A stretch of 64,000 nucleotides of DNA from Aplidium turbinatum. Lineage: Eukaryota; Chordata; Ascidiacea; Aplousobranchia; Polyclinidae. Shown here one piece after another: positions 32,409 through 44,487 of this stretch. The stretch covers positions 26,075,608 to 26,139,607 of the forward strand of contig OU964925.1 of NCBI GenBank assembly GCA_918807975.1, written 5' to 3'. Position numbers and translations under genes: made by a program. The notes beneath the pieces were generated by a model. It saw nothing but the letters and a program-made list of their open reading frames with translations. It did not search any database and was not told the DNA's origin. Each line of letters begins with the position of its first letter. Position 1 is the first letter of the stretch.

Positions 32409-33712
32409 GTCTTATCTATTGACATTTATTTCAACCAGCTATTCATAATAAATTTGTAAACACAAAGCTTGCGATACGTTCACAAAACTTCAACAAAATT
32501 TTCTTGTTTCTCTCTTGCTGTAGGAAGCCAGTTAAACCTGCTATGTTACTTTATGCAACATCGACACATTAGAACACAGAGCGCACTGCTTGCAATTTTA
32601 TTGTTTAAAAACGCCATTGTTTCAAGTCTAATATTTCAGCGTTTGATGATGAAACAGGAACCACTTTAAGTGTATGCTGAACTTTTCCGTGTTTCGTATA
32701 TCTGGTTCAGTTTCTGAAAAATGTCCATCCCAACATCTTTAGACTCATGGTTACAAATAACGGTTTTTGGTATTTACACTCTAGAATGGTTTAACAGAGA
32801 TATTGTTTCTCTCTTAAGTCAAATAAGAGCCATTACACAGTTTAAGAACTCAAAGAAGTACTTTTATCTAACTTAAAAAGTCTGTTCAACTCCAGTTAAG
32901 CTATTTATAAAGCTTCATTGTACAAGACTAAGTTCTAACCTACTAGCCTACATGTTTTGAGTATTCATGGGCCTATTTTGTCAAGACGAGATTAAATTAA
33001 CTAATCTTACAAAACATGGAAAATGAGTCATCTTATGACATTTGTACTTGGTAACTCTGCAATCACTGCTAAATAAAATATATATTGCAATGTCGAAAAC
33101 ACTTAACATGCTCTCTTTTTAAATGACATTCATTGCAATGTGAGGTGATCTGGAATTACTTAATGCTCCAGAAATGTATTTTTTTCCCGATTGTTTTGTG
33201 ATATGCAGAACGTTTATCATAGATTACATTTAAATGGACCATGAGTCATTTGTTATGTGCAAAATTGGCGCACTTGTTGACCTAACAATAAATCTAGCGT
33301 TATAGATAACTTAGACTGTTAAATGTGTTCTGTTCGCACCCACATCATCGTAAGATCAATTCCAATTGTGGAACATTATTTTAAAAGCTTTCATACTGTT
33401 GGATTGATGTGATTAAAAACTCATGAATGCTTATGCTTCATAGCGATGCCGCATAGCGTTGTCTGCTGCACGACCGATAAGTGGAAGCTCTGACACGACT
33501 CACAAAAGAACGCCAGTTCGAAACCACCCAAGAGCATGAGGCTGTGTTTTTGACAAAATACTTATTGATGTACCCTAAGAATGGCTTCCTTGTTGAACTG
33601 ATGCAAGCCTAGATACGACGAAAAACGTTTACATTTTGTTGTCTAGTCATCAGTTGTAGGCTACGGTTTTTGTTCAACAGCAAAACTTTTAAAGAGCTGA
33701 ATTAAGTTTGTT
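32409..33712. other. Region upstream of the SLC5 gene
   Basis: Promoter and 5' untranslated sequence of the SLC5 gene should lie near 32,400, but no core promoter motif is convincing. The rest is AT-rich spacer with a diverged SINE (33449-33630). Confidence 0.45.
33449..33630 (+). repeat. Diverged tRNA-derived SINE copy
   Basis: Shares order and wording with the SINE at 36-244: GCCGCATAGCG at the head, AGTTCGAAACCACCC as the B-box region, AAGAGCATGAGGCTGTGT, AATGGCTTCCTTG, and GCAAGCCTAGATACGACGAAAAA at the tail. The A box has decayed. Confidence 0.65.
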
Positions 33713-34163
33713 TACATAACCAGTAGCGCAGCCAGGAATTTTGAAAAGGGGGGGGTTTTGACAACCCAGCGGCGGGGGGTCTGGGGGGCCTCCCCCAGAA
33801 AATTTTGAAAAATTACTTTGAATTTGGTGCATTCTGAGAGCATTTTCAACAAAAATGTAGATATGAATATTCCTGTAAAATGGTGCTGTCCGGTGGCATA
33901 GCAAAAGGATAAGATCATGTTTTCTTCGGCATTTTTCGGAAATAAAGCGAAGTCTCAATGTTTTCTTGTTGCTAATTCCTGGCTGAGATGTTTGAATGTT
34001 TGGTATTGGCAAAACTCGTTCTTTTAATGCAGTTTTGTTTAAAATTAAGCAATTTTTTTTTTTAGACTGAAAGCATTATTCTCAATATCGTGACGTCACA
34101 CGCATGCCAAAGGGGGGGTTGTAACCCCCAAAACCCCCCCTTGGCTACGCCACTGTACATAAT
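33713..34163. mobile_element. Stand-alone hAT-type MITE, 435 bp
   Basis: The element (33721-34155) begins CAGTAGCGCAGCCAGG and ends CCTTGGCTACGCCACTG, imperfect inverted termini. Flanking 8-mers TACATAAC and TACATAAT differ by one base. This is the reference copy for the nested fragments at 28133 and 52388. Confidence 0.85.
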
Positions 34164-35189
34164 TGTAATATTGGAAATATCTTACTCGAAAGTTAGCTTA
34201 TGGATTTTAATTTCAGAAACTTTATTTCTGGATTTAGTAATCTAAAAAGCGAGAATGCCAATACTTGTGTTCATTATTCAGCATGTCACAAAGAGTCTTG
34301 GCAGTCCAAGACACTTTGTGACATGCTTCCGATAGGTATCGAATTGACGTTCTTTGCAATTTCGTCCTAGAGATCTCACCTCTCAACCCTGATCTACATG
34401 GATGCCATCTTTGGTATCGTTTCTACGGAAGTAAAGAATTAACAATTTAAAACGGCAGTTCAAATTTTGATCAGACTTATTGAATATTATCACATAGAAG
34501 TTAGACCATGCTACTTATGATTACATTTTTTTCATATCCAGCCTAATATGATAACGTTTTCCAATCTGTGGTGTATCATTCGGAGACACATAGTACGCAC
34601 TTCCTTTCTACTTTTAAGGTTTACTAAGACAAGCATTTACTGTTTATTGCACTGCTTCCCTGATCAATGCAACTTTACTGGTCTAGTCCAAGTTTGTTAT
34701 TTTAAAGCATTTTTAAGCAATGCTTTGTCTAATGATTCGAAACCAAATATGCGTTAAAATATAAATTACTCCAAACCAGGCTTGCGAATCACTTGCTTAA
34801 AACTGTCCAGAAGCGTGACGCTATTGTGACGTGACCCAAACGGAGATAATTTTGACAGATAATTTTATGCTCCGTTGATTTCACTGCGGCAGTGCAGCCG
34901 CATGCACATTAGATATGTAGCTTACAGTAGCTTGCTGAACTATAAGTTCTGTATCTCACTTTAACTGTGTGCAGAGTGTTTCTCCCCTCTCCAGAGTCTC
35001 TCTTGCACGCGTTTGCTGCAAAACGCTTTCATTAAAAAGAATGCTAACTTTGTTTGAATGCTAATCAAGTCTCTGTGTTTGTTGGGTTTAAAGATCAAAA
35101 AAGATATTACTATAAGTAGCTTGTTAATTTCCTAAAAGGTTTACAAAAGAGCCTTACAACAGGTTGTAACTGTAGTGAGCTATCTAGTG
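34164..35189. other. No gene recognised
   Basis: Spacer between a MITE and a LINE fragment. I see no exon, RNA gene or repeat I can name. Short open frames lack coding character. Confidence 0.45.
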
Positions 35190-35655
35190 CACCTCAAGTG
35201 AGGTTGCTGGTGCAGATTGCAGTCCTCCACATCACTCTGTCAGCAGCATCTTCATCCTTCACTCGTACTATTTCCATATCTTCTGCCACACAATCTCTCT
35301 ATCTTCTTTTTGGCCTTCCTCGCTTTCTTTAACAACCTTCCGACATAATCTTCGTCTCTCCTTACGGCATAACCCAATAATTTAAGGCGTGTCTCTCTCA
35401 ACTTGTCTTCTTTTGTCTTTCAGCTCTCCAACTTGCATTCGTTCTCTGATGATTTTATTTCTTACTCTGTCCTTCTTTGTTAACCCGAGAGAGCATTGCA
35501 CCATTTTCATTTCTGAAGCTTGCATTTTCCCTTCCTTTGTTTTCGTGAGGGCTACCGCCTGCATCCAATACCACATTGTGGGTCATACCATCGTTTTATG
35601 AAGTTTTCTCTTCAGATTTTCTGGCACCTTTCTATCACACATTACGCCATTGCAG
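35190..35655 (-). mobile_element. LINE fragment, C-terminal reverse-transcriptase-protein region
   Basis: The minus strand reads as the tail of a non-LTR retrotransposon protein. A frame at 35576-35382 contains SEMKMVQCSLGLTKKDRVRN followed by IIRERMQV, a pattern typical of the region downstream of the reverse transcriptase. The match continues in other frames toward 35200, so it is 5'-truncated and decayed. The exact LINE clade is uncertain. Confidence 0.7.
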
Positions 35656-37003
35656 TGATGTTGTTTTATAAACGTGTAGCTCAGTAGCGTTTTTATTATT
35701 TCTATACTTTTTAGGCTATTGATAAGAACAATATCAACTATGAAGCTTAGATAAATACTTCGAATTGCATAAGCTCTTTTTAAGTAAAATTTTTACCTAA
35801 GTCGACATTATTTTTTTACATCTCAGTAGACTTACTTAGTCTACTGTATAATGCATTTTCTACGTTACTTACAATCTTCGCCATGATGGTGATAGCGGAC
35901 AAAATGCTCCACTAGTGATCAAGTAACTGTCCGTCTCCCTCGCTCAATAAATCAATAAACCACAAGAAAGAGACCATAGTTCAACTCTTGTGCAACGTAT
36001 ATACTTGCAAGGGAGCTTTCATTCAGACTAACTGGTGGATAACACAACTCAACAATTTAAACTGTACGGAAAACATTACGCTGTTGATTTGTGTGATCGG
36101 GCTTACACCATGACATCGGGCTTGTGATCTGGTTCAAAAGTTTTTATTTCGAGGCGAAATAACGAGATTAAGAACCTTTCTTAGTTCTGTGATAAAGTTT
36201 GCCACAATCAATGAATCATATATGATGTTGCAGCTTTGAAATCGCCTTATGGAATTGTTGCATTTGCTTCATTCACTGAATTATAAAAGAGACATGGCCT
36301 TTTTATGACTTGTTGTTACATGACTTTTTAGATACAATGACGTAATTACGATGACAAAAACTTGTTATTTTCTTTCAAGAGCATAAATATTTATCTGTAC
36401 CTTAATCGTCCTAAAACTTGATTGATGATACGCCTTTTAATGTTAAACGTGTAAATGGCTTGTTAACATTTTCGACAAAATATGTTGATGACACATGAAA
36501 TATTGACAAACATGACCAGGATGCAGCAACTAGTTCAAGATAAATCTGCATAAACCTTGATCTCTTTTCTTAAAGATTAGTTTGTTATGAAGTTACAAAA
36601 AATTGCAAACTTGTTTTTACATGCAGCACTTCAATTATTGGCGTTCGCAAAGAGGCTGGAGATTGAGAGGTTAAAAATCTCTCTCCCAATGGTCTTGCTA
36701 TGTAGCTGAATATACTTATTATTAATTGATTGTTCATTATTGCTTTTTTATTGAAACTTTTTTTTACTTTTTCTTTGTCCCGTTGCAGCATCCACACATT
36801 CTATGTGATCGTTTGTATTATTTGTCTTTGCTTTGAATGTGTGTATTTATACTCGCAACAAAAAAGAAACGCCAACCAATCACGGCATTTATTAATTTAT
36901 CTTTTAAACCGAAGATACAAATATTTTTTTTGGTGAATACACAGTCAAGAAAGTGAAATGGACGCAAAAAAAAGAAAATGCCATGCACTGAAACGTAGTT
37001 TCC

Positions 37004-37089
37004 TAGACAGCAAAATCATCGTATTTTACATTGATTCAACGTCTGCAGATGTTGAATCAATGTAAAAAAATAACGGTTGATTTTTTGTC
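37004..37089. repeat. Small palindromic element, best full-length copy
   Basis: About 86 bp folding on itself: AGACAGCAAAATCA at the left, TTGATTTTTTGTCT at the right, and at the centre TTACATTGATTCAACG, then TCTGCAGATGTTGAATCAAT. No coding capacity. Confidence 0.75.
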
Positions 37090-38067
37090 TGAGTTATGCG
37101 GGAATATTGATGATGATGTTAGCTACTGTACGTTTTTGCTGTTTTAGTAGACTGTTGTTGTAATTTAAAAACAAGATTCAGTGATCTGTTCATTCCGCTA
37201 GCCTAATTTCCAACCCAAGGTTTCAGTTTTTAATTAATTTACTATGCTTGGTGTACAAACTTATACAATTTCGCGAAGATTTTTTATGACGCAGATTTGC
37301 TATTTAGTTTTATTGTATTTGTACAGTAGGTTACATTTTTTTTCTCGTTAACAAAAAGAAATAAACGGAACGGACGTACTTTTACCCTGCTTTCCTTCCA
37401 CTATTTTGTTATGCTTTGTATGGTGTGATAAGAGTCAGAAACTTTGCAAATGAACTAGAAATACGAATATGAGACTACAATACAGTAACACTATAATGCG
37501 AAATTATTCAAGCGCGTTGTGTGACCATTTTCCACAGAAAAATTATTACAAAAATTACTCAGATTGCCACTACTGACCTATTTGAGTCGGTTTGATGACT
37601 AAATTTTCCGATTGGAAAGAAAACTATGTTGATCTCTGTACTAGTCTTGCAACAAAAAGTGATAGAATTAAATTAAAATCAAACTTTTATCATTCTTGTT
37701 TTTGTGACATGGCAGTCGAAGTGCTTCATAAACAAAAGTGTGTGTTTATTTGAAGGAATTACAGTATGTTACTTTTGTCATCATGACTAATTCTGCAGGA
37801 GGCTAATGTTAAGCAGCCTCCACAATTCCATTTAAATTACTCTAGCTCTAAAATTTTAAGGCTATTTGAAACAAGTTTTTGATTAAAACGCAATTTATCA
37901 CAAAAAAACTAAATTCAAATCATATTGACATCAAAACAACGCTGATGAGCCTAAACAAAATATTTGAAGCCTGACGTGAATAATCAAGAAATTTGAAAAA
38001 AAAAAATGAAAACCAAGAGTGATGGAAATCTTGAGGCTGTTAGCTTACAGGAACATCGCACATTTTC

Positions 38068-38130
38068 AGACAGTAAATCAACCATTTTTTACATTGAGTC
38101 AATGTAAAAAAATGGTAGATCTGTTGTCTG
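38068..38130. repeat. Small palindromic element with symmetric central deletion
   Basis: Outer ends CAGACAGTAAATC and GATCTGTTGTCTG pair, as do CCATTTTTTACATTGA and TCAATGTAAAAAAATGG. The middle, including the CTGCAG core seen in the 37004 copy, is missing, leaving a shorter perfect hairpin. Confidence 0.75.
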
Positions 38131-39109
38131 GGTTTGTACACGTCGTTTGAGTTAAAATACGTGTTTGAACAGTTTTTAATGGTTACATTTACATCACAAG
38201 TGGAAAATGTGTTTGTGCTTTGGGTGGACTGTGAACGTTTGTTAGAAGTCCATTCCGACGCGTCTCATAAATTACTGGATCGTCGTATTCCATAGAATGC
38301 CTGGGTAGCATTGTATTGCCTTGCTGTTGGAGAGCTTGAAATGTAGAGTTTACTGTGTGGAGCCAAATACCTTATTGTGATCTGAAGGTTCAAGCAGTGA
38401 TGTGTGAGATGATGTTAATACTTCAACGTAATAGGGAGTAACACAGCAATTAAAATCGTTACCTTTAAGGTCTGTAGATGAAGAGTCGATGGAAAAAGCC
38501 CGAACTTTTCTGGCTAGGAAGTATGCCCATCAGGTATAGCTGCATTTTGTTTCAGTTTAATATATAAACAACGAGTAGTGTAAACAAAAGCGAGAATACG
38601 TACCAAAACATTTTTTTCACAGTATTGTTTAAATCAGAGCAAGTCATTTTTAAGTCGCACCGGTAATAAAAGTTTGTATTCATTTGAACCTTTATTAGCG
38701 CTCACAACCACCGGATTGATCTTGAAACCTGAAGAAAGAGTTTACGGAAGACTCTTGCAAACAATTAATGCGATGCAGCAATTAACTTACCGTACATTAC
38801 AATCTGTAACGTCGTGTAATTATAAAAATACCAAGAAGAGTGACTCAAAGAGTGACGTGTTTAACTTTAAGATCGTATTTTTTACAAAATTCTTAACATT
38901 AAGCAAGCCAAAACTTGGCATGTCACAAGTCAGCAAACTCAGTTTAGCAAGCGAGGACCAAGCAAATCTGATGCTAGCTGAAAATCTCATTTGCTAACCT
39001 GGACAGTAGCTGAAATGTACTTGCTGGGCTGTAGCATGCCAAGTGTTCTGACGATCATTTCTACTGCACTATCACCAGATTTTTATTCAAGCAGTAAGTA
39101 ATGGCGTTG

Positions 39110-39140
39110 GAAAGCTCCCCTTAGTTCTAGGGGAGCTTTC
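39110..39140. repeat. 11-bp perfect GC-rich hairpin upstream of the F-box gene
   Basis: GAAAGCTCCCC (39110-39120), 9-base loop, GGGGAGCTTTC (39130-39140). Three more pairs form beyond one mismatch. It stands out in AT-rich surroundings, about 305 bp before the ATG. A regulatory role is only conjecture. Confidence 0.65.
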
Positions 39141-39444
39141 AAACAAAGGTTTCAATTACATGTGAGGAGCGCTTGATATAGTTCGAAGCAGGCCGCAACA
39201 GTGGCAAAAATCAAAGCCAGAAAATGATGAGTAGACAAGTAGGTTTATTGTGTTTTTGTAGGCTTGTATGTGGTTAGTGAAGCCGCATACGCGACGTAAA
39301 AAAGAAAAAAATTGTATGTTTTAACTTGTTAGGCTCTGTTTGGATTATTGCATAACTGTATATTTTTCCAGGCCATCAGGATTGCTCTGCTTCAAGTAAC
39401 TTAAGCAAACTGATTGTGTTTTTATTGCACAACAATTGTTCAAC

Positions 39445-40620
39445 ATGACTGGAGGTTTAAATTGGAGCAATCTTCCACCTCATATCATTGAAGAGATACT
39501 TCTTAATTTACCTTTGAGAGACAGAGTGAGAGCTTCTTTGGTCTGCGGAAGATGGCGCCAGTGTTTTTCTCATCCCAGGATGTGGAAAAATCACATTTTT
39601 ATGTTTTACTGTGCGGATAACCCATCAAGACTCAATACAGCTGTAACCAGATATTACACCTATTACATTCAAAAGTATCGCAAAGTTATGAGGCACATAA
39701 CGTTGGCATTCGACTTCATTGATTACAAACGAATAGGTATCGCCCATCACAAAGCTGGCTACATAATAGACCAAGTAGCAAAATCTTGTAAGACTTTGGA
39801 AAGTTTCACTTTTCGACATAGTGGACGCTATGTGGACCAACCACTTGCAAACAAGATTATTCATCTTTTTGAAAACAAATGTAATTTTGAAGGCTTCGCC
39901 CTTGTAAGCTTTGATTGTTATTTTCTTTATTCTAACTTTGACAGAAAAATACTTTCAGTTATGCAAAATTATAAAAACTTGCGCGTTCTAAACCTGCAAA
40001 AACTCCTTTGCCCCAGAGCGGAACCTCATGATACGCTACAGGTGGTTAAACACTGCATTTTCCTGGAAGAATTGCATATCCACTTCACCTGTGTTGATGA
40101 CCAAGTCATTGATGCTCTATTGGAAAGTGGAAGAGCGCCATTTAAATATTTAGCTTTACGCATACAGGTGGTGGAAAGTTGTATCAATTTAGTATCTTGT
40201 GAGGCGTGGAAGAGAATGAGGTCAGCCCTTCCAGAGGTAGGAGTTGGGGTTTATGGATCGCAGCTGAGCTTCCAAAATGAACGACAACTGTCTGAGGTTT
40301 TGTGCTCTGACATTCCAGTTATATACATGGCAATTTCCGACCACTGTACTATTTTGCTTTTGCGTTATCTGAGCAAAACGTTTCCTTCAACACTCCGTAC
40401 AATTGATGTAACGCGAAGCACTGATCACATATCGGGTGCTTATTGTCTCTTTTTCTTGGATTTAGTTTACCGTTGTGAAAAACTGAACCAAGTGATATGC
40501 TTCACCCACTTGGCAAATTATTGCTCTATAAGAATGGGTGTCAATAAAGCCTCTCGTGTCACCTTTGCTAAGTTCTCTAAAAGCACGCTCATGCGAGATG
40601 TGATACTTCCAACTAAATAG
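39445..40620 (+). CDS. F-box protein with leucine-rich tail (FBXO39/FBXL-like), single exon, 391 aa
   Basis: Likely substrate-recognition subunit of an SCF (SKP1-CUL1-F-box) ubiquitin ligase. An N-terminal F-box spans about residues 3-50: NLPPHIIEEILLNLPLRDR, then ASLVCGRWRQCFSHPRMW, with the Leu-Pro start and Trp spacing of the family. The remainder has leucine-rich-repeat-like spacing (LRVLNLQKL, LEELHIHF, FKYLALRI), as in FBXO39 and other FBXL-type proteins of 400-450 residues. I chose ATG 39445; the frame extends upstream only to a TTG. The stop is TAG at 40618-40620, and an AATAAA lies at 40804-40809. No intron is needed in the coding part. The target protein cannot be inferred. The frame is intact across 391 codons, which argues for function. 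Confidence 0.88.
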   Translation: MTGGLNWSNLPPHIIEEILLNLPLRDRVRASLVCGRWRQCFSHPRMWKNHIFMFYCADNPSRLNTAVTRYYTYYIQKYRKVMRHITLAFDFIDYKRIGIAHHKAGYIIDQVAKSCKTLESFTFRHSGRYVDQPLANKIIHLFENKCNFEGFALVSFDCYFLYSNFDRKILSVMQNYKNLRVLNLQKLLCPRAEPHDTLQVVKHCIFLEELHIHFTCVDDQVIDALLESGRAPFKYLALRIQVVESCINLVSCEAWKRMRSALPEVGVGVYGSQLSFQNERQLSEVLCSDIPVIYMAISDHCTILLLRYLSKTFPSTLRTIDVTRSTDHISGAYCLFFLDLVYRCEKLNQVICFTHLANYCSIRMGVNKASRVTFAKFSKSTLMRDVILPTK

Positions 40621-40803
40621 GGAAAAACAGTTCTGAAAGACTTGATATTCCAATTAACATTCGTTTGGCATAGAAGAGGCAGGATAGGCAACAAAAGACA
40701 ACGGAATTAAGATACAAAAAAACTACCGAAAGCAAAGATTTTTGTTTTTGCTTGTTGACTATGCAGGATAATTTTGCAGCATTTTGTTAATGAACTGTAA
40801 AAA

Positions 40804-40809
40804 AATAAA
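40804..40809 (+). terminator. Probable polyadenylation signal of the F-box gene
   Basis: AATAAA 184 bases after the stop codon, the first canonical hexamer downstream. Confidence 0.55.
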
Positions 40810-43505
40810 ATCCAAACGTTTAGTCTTAAGAAATGCTTTTTGCAAGTCAACCTGTGACTTTCGCCTACCAAAATGTGACCACATACGTATTCTGCGTGGA
40901 TAGCATTATCGAAGCCAGCAATCGTATTGGATGATTGGAATAGTGATGTTTTTGTTTATTTGTTGATGTGTAGTCTAAGTACAACTGCATTTTATTTGCA
41001 TAAACTTTGAACAGTTTAACAACTTTTAAACCAACAAAAACCTTTTTTAGTATTGTACTATATGTTATCAAAATCAGTTAACTAACATATAAATGATGTG
41101 TATTTGAAAATGTATCAAGTGTCGTTTTATTCGCAAGTCCTACCGCCCACGTACACTTCAGTGTTTGCTTGTGTTGTGAAACTCAATTATACCTAATAAT
41201 GCTGAATAATTAAAAGCAAATGATATTGATCAGGAAAATTACAAATACAACCCAACTGGAAACCAACTTTTGAAGAAAAGTGAAGGAATTTTATTGTCAT
41301 TCTTTCCTGGTTACAAAACCAGAGATTTATTATGCAGTTTCCTTTGTTGTTTAGTGATAGACACAATAATAATTGTGATTGGCAGCTGTTTATGAAGCTA
41401 AACAAACAAACAAATGCAAAAGTAGATTACATAGTTTTTGCTGTTGTGTGACACCAGCTTGTCGGCAAAGCTTCAATTCATACCAAGCAGATATTTTTCT
41501 AGAGTGTAAGTTGCAAGTGGTTGTATTGTTACAGTTTACAGTCAGCAAATCATTCCACCATTTGCAGACGTTCAATCAAAATGAAAGAAAACAAATTTGC
41601 TGCTGTACATTAGACTTAGAATGCTTCTTACAGCAGTCATCAAATAATGCAATCGACAGCAGTTGATAAAAACTGTGAGAAATTGGATGATATACTGTAT
41701 ATTGTTGATGGAATTGTACAAGGACGATTTTCTAAACGATGGAAAGTAGAACTGTTCATACAATAATTAAGATTCTTAAAGTAAGTTAAAACAAAGTTCA
41801 GAAAATGGCCGCTTTGTGAGCTCGAGTCTCGTAGCTACAGAGTATCCGCAATATAGCAGCCTAAGAAGAAAACTAGTAATACTTCCCAAAATTATGTTTG
41901 ATAATTAATAGTAATTCAATTTACATGAATTCTCTTATATGAATTATAATATGAACTTTCAAAAATAAATAAAACCATCTCAGACGAAATGTGATCTACG
42001 TATCTTAACGTTTTAAGACACTGTACTTGCTGACACTAATACGTTAACACCATTACACCAGAAGATATACCATTCAGTGTATGACGTGCAGTAACTATTT
42101 CACATAGTTTCAATTTACTTTCAAACACTTCAAGTTTTGTATTTGAATAGTTCTCCATGGACAATATCAACGAATTTTCCTTGCAAAGTCTGAAAGCGCA
42201 CTTATAAAAGATTAAGCAAACCGCATGCAGCATTGCAAGCGTGCAAAACTTCTTTTTTTATTGCCAGATTGATTTTGGGTTGTTGCGCGAAGTCAAGAAT
42301 ACTGGTCAATTTAAAACCACCAATGTCGGATTTGCCGGCTGCGTGGCCGAATGGTGAGAACGTCGACGTGACGTTCAAAAGGACGTGGGTTCGACTCCGC
42401 TCCAGAGCACAGGGCCGTGTCTCGGCAAAGAAACCTATTGACACGCAAAAATAAGGATAGCAGCTGACTCGAAGACTATATTTTATTTTGCCCACTTTGA
42501 GGGTTATTATTATTACAATGGCGCCAGGCCAGTGCAGTTCTATAGAGCTATTCTACGAGGCAAGGTTGAAAATTTGTGTTAACCATCTGACGGGTTATCA
42601 CGGAAAACAATAGCCTACTACATTGTCAAAGTAAGTAGGCTAAATATCACCAGATAACGAAATTTATTGAAATATTATATTTCTATACATATTGCATATT
42701 CACTAATACCTAAAACTTTCCATTTTGCTGATTGTGGAAAATAATGTGGGTAACAGTGATGCGAAAACTATAGCTGGTTTACAAACTCCGGCTCATGAAA
42801 TGAGACCGCTTTCTTGAGTACCGGTACATTAAGCATTGGAGTCTGCTGTTTGTAGAATCTTGGTCGCAGATAACAACTTAGCCTACTTGTAATGGTGAAA
42901 AGAGGATGCACTCTAAAACTGTGGTCTTCCAATATATCAGATTAGATTTTATTCCACCTAACTTGTTTTGCAAGCAAAACGTTTTTCTACCAAGTTTATT
43001 TTTTTGAATATTAATAAAATTATATCCTCTATTCAATTTCCTACCTATTTTAGGAAGAAAAAATACAAATCATATCGGCGAAAGTTGATCGATAATGAAG
43101 TAAGTTGACCAACGGAAAAAAACATCAAGTTTAATGAGTACAATAAATAGCACGTGGTCTTGCTGGTCTACAGTGTAAACTTTTACTAGAACAATTTATC
43201 AAGGAAAAATTTGGATCTCAGATAAATCTTATGGTCCAACAAAGTTGAAAGACGAATCTTTCGGGACATTGTGTCATGCTTCTGAAGACACCCGAAAATG
43301 CTAAAATAGGCTGTGTATGGCTTGGTTTGTTCTGCTGTTTTTAATATAGCCTTTACAATGTCATTTTGTACTGAACATTTTTAAAAGCCAACTCAAGTCA
43401 ATCAATGAAAAAAGAAACTATTCGAAATTTTAATGACCCACTCCACATTAATGCTGTAGCCAGTTTGTTAACTTGGTATGAGCTACCATAGGCAATATGG
43501 CCATA
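40810..43505. other. No gene recognised apart from repeats
   Basis: Spacer right of the F-box gene. A SINE lies at 42334-42460. A weak match to the small palindromic family (TTTGCAGACGTTCAATCAAAATG) lies near 41560. The rest shows nothing I can name. Confidence 0.45.
42334..42460 (+). repeat. tRNA-derived SINE, second type
   Basis: The head resembles a long-variable-arm tRNA: GTGGCCGAATGGTGAGAA as A box and GGACGTGGGTTCGACTCC as B box. A short body follows (AGGGCCGTGTCTCGGC) and ends near CACGCAAAAATAAGG. It shares the CCGTGTC-GGCA layout with the SINE at position 36, but its tRNA head is better preserved. A functional tRNA is unlikely because no 3' acceptor strand pairs with the start. Confidence 0.72.
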
Positions 43506-43877
43506 GCCTAAAGCAGGGCTACTCAACCAGCGGGCCGCTGTCCGAATCCGGACCTTCTGGGTGTTGATGGTGGACCTTGAGCTTTTGGAAGAATAACGTC
43601 ATTGCCACGTTTCAGGGCTTCTTTAAACAGATTTCTACTGGGAGAAAGCAATTTTTACTATGATTATTCGAGTTGCTTGGAGGCTTCAACTCCCAGACTC
43701 CCCAACACTTTCTCAGAAATCCAATTCGAGTTACCTTTTACCTAAAAATGTGGATTGGTACAGATAGTTTAACTTTCGTGGTTGCGTGTGAAATAACTTA
43801 TTCATCGGACCGCTAAAAATATTCAATTTGTCAAACTGGACCTTTGTTATGGTTAGTTGAGTAACCCTGGCCTAAAG
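43506..43877. mobile_element. hAT-type MITE, 356 bp
   Basis: The element (43514-43869) begins CAGGGCTACTCAAC and ends GTTGAGTAACCCTG, inverted repeats with one mismatch. A perfect 8-bp duplication GCCTAAAG flanks it (43506-43513, 43870-43877). The GGGCCGC and TGGACCTT wording inside is common in vertebrate-type hAT MITEs. Non-coding. Confidence 0.9.
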
Positions 43878-44067
43878 AATTAGATAATTTTAAAAGGATC
43901 TAATCTGAATGGCACAGAAACGGGAATAGTTGCTTCAGACATCATCCATTTTATATTGAACCACATGCCGCAAGCATTGTTAAATTTCATATGAAGGTCG
44001 TCGTCGTCTGAGCTTCTGGGGCCGAGGGTCTATCCTTTTACCACCCCAGATTCACGATGTTCCCGGA

Positions 44068-44487
44068 CTACACTGGAAGGCTGCTAGAGAGCAACCAGTC
44101 TTTAGTTTCATCATCCATGACGCGCAGACCTTCCACTCCGTTAGGTGGCTTGAAGATGGTACAGTCATTGATGATGTGGTCTGCGGTCTGTTCCTCGGCA
44201 CCACATTCACAGGAGGAGGAAGAAGCCATTCCCCATTGGTGCATGGTTGAGCGGAAAAGGCCGACGCCCGTACGGAGACGGTTGAGGCGCACCCACGCCT
44301 GTCTCTGTAGTGTCAGGCCGATTGGGCGTGTGTCGGCGTCGGGGATGAATGAATGGAGTCTGGTGGTGCTTGACCTCCATTCAGAATTCCATTTATGGTC
44401 CGCCCAAGTAGCCGCAGAGATGTCTTGTTCATCAGCTTCGTTGATCAGAAGCCGAGCGGCTGGCACGAATGGGTGTCTTGATTTCAG
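44068..44487 (-). pseudogene. LINE ORF2 C-terminal fragment (inverted part)
   Basis: The frame reads PAARLLINEADEQD, WADHKWNSEW, GLTLQRQAWVRLNRLRTGVG and ECGAEEQTADHIINDCT, ending with a stop near 44068. This Cys/His-containing tail closes the ORF2 protein of many jockey/CR1-like LINEs. It lacks the reverse transcriptase, which lies on the opposite strand next door. Confidence 0.85.

Larger units (their letters stand above)
35656..39100. other. No gene recognised apart from small repeats
   Basis: About 3.4 kb of AT-rich sequence left of the F-box gene. Two small palindromic elements lie at 37004 and 38068. An open frame at 38674-38997 begins without ATG, matches no family I know and is not called. 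The F-box promoter presumably lies at the right edge. Confidence 0.45.

Noticed and set aside
38674-38997. 107-codon frame left of the F-box gene
   Set aside because: It has no ATG at its start and no family resemblance, and its length is expected by chance in this region.
44057-44487. Plus-strand N-terminus of the 895-codon frame
   Set aside because: It is antisense to the inverted LINE C-terminus. The genuine LINE protein on this strand starts after the junction.
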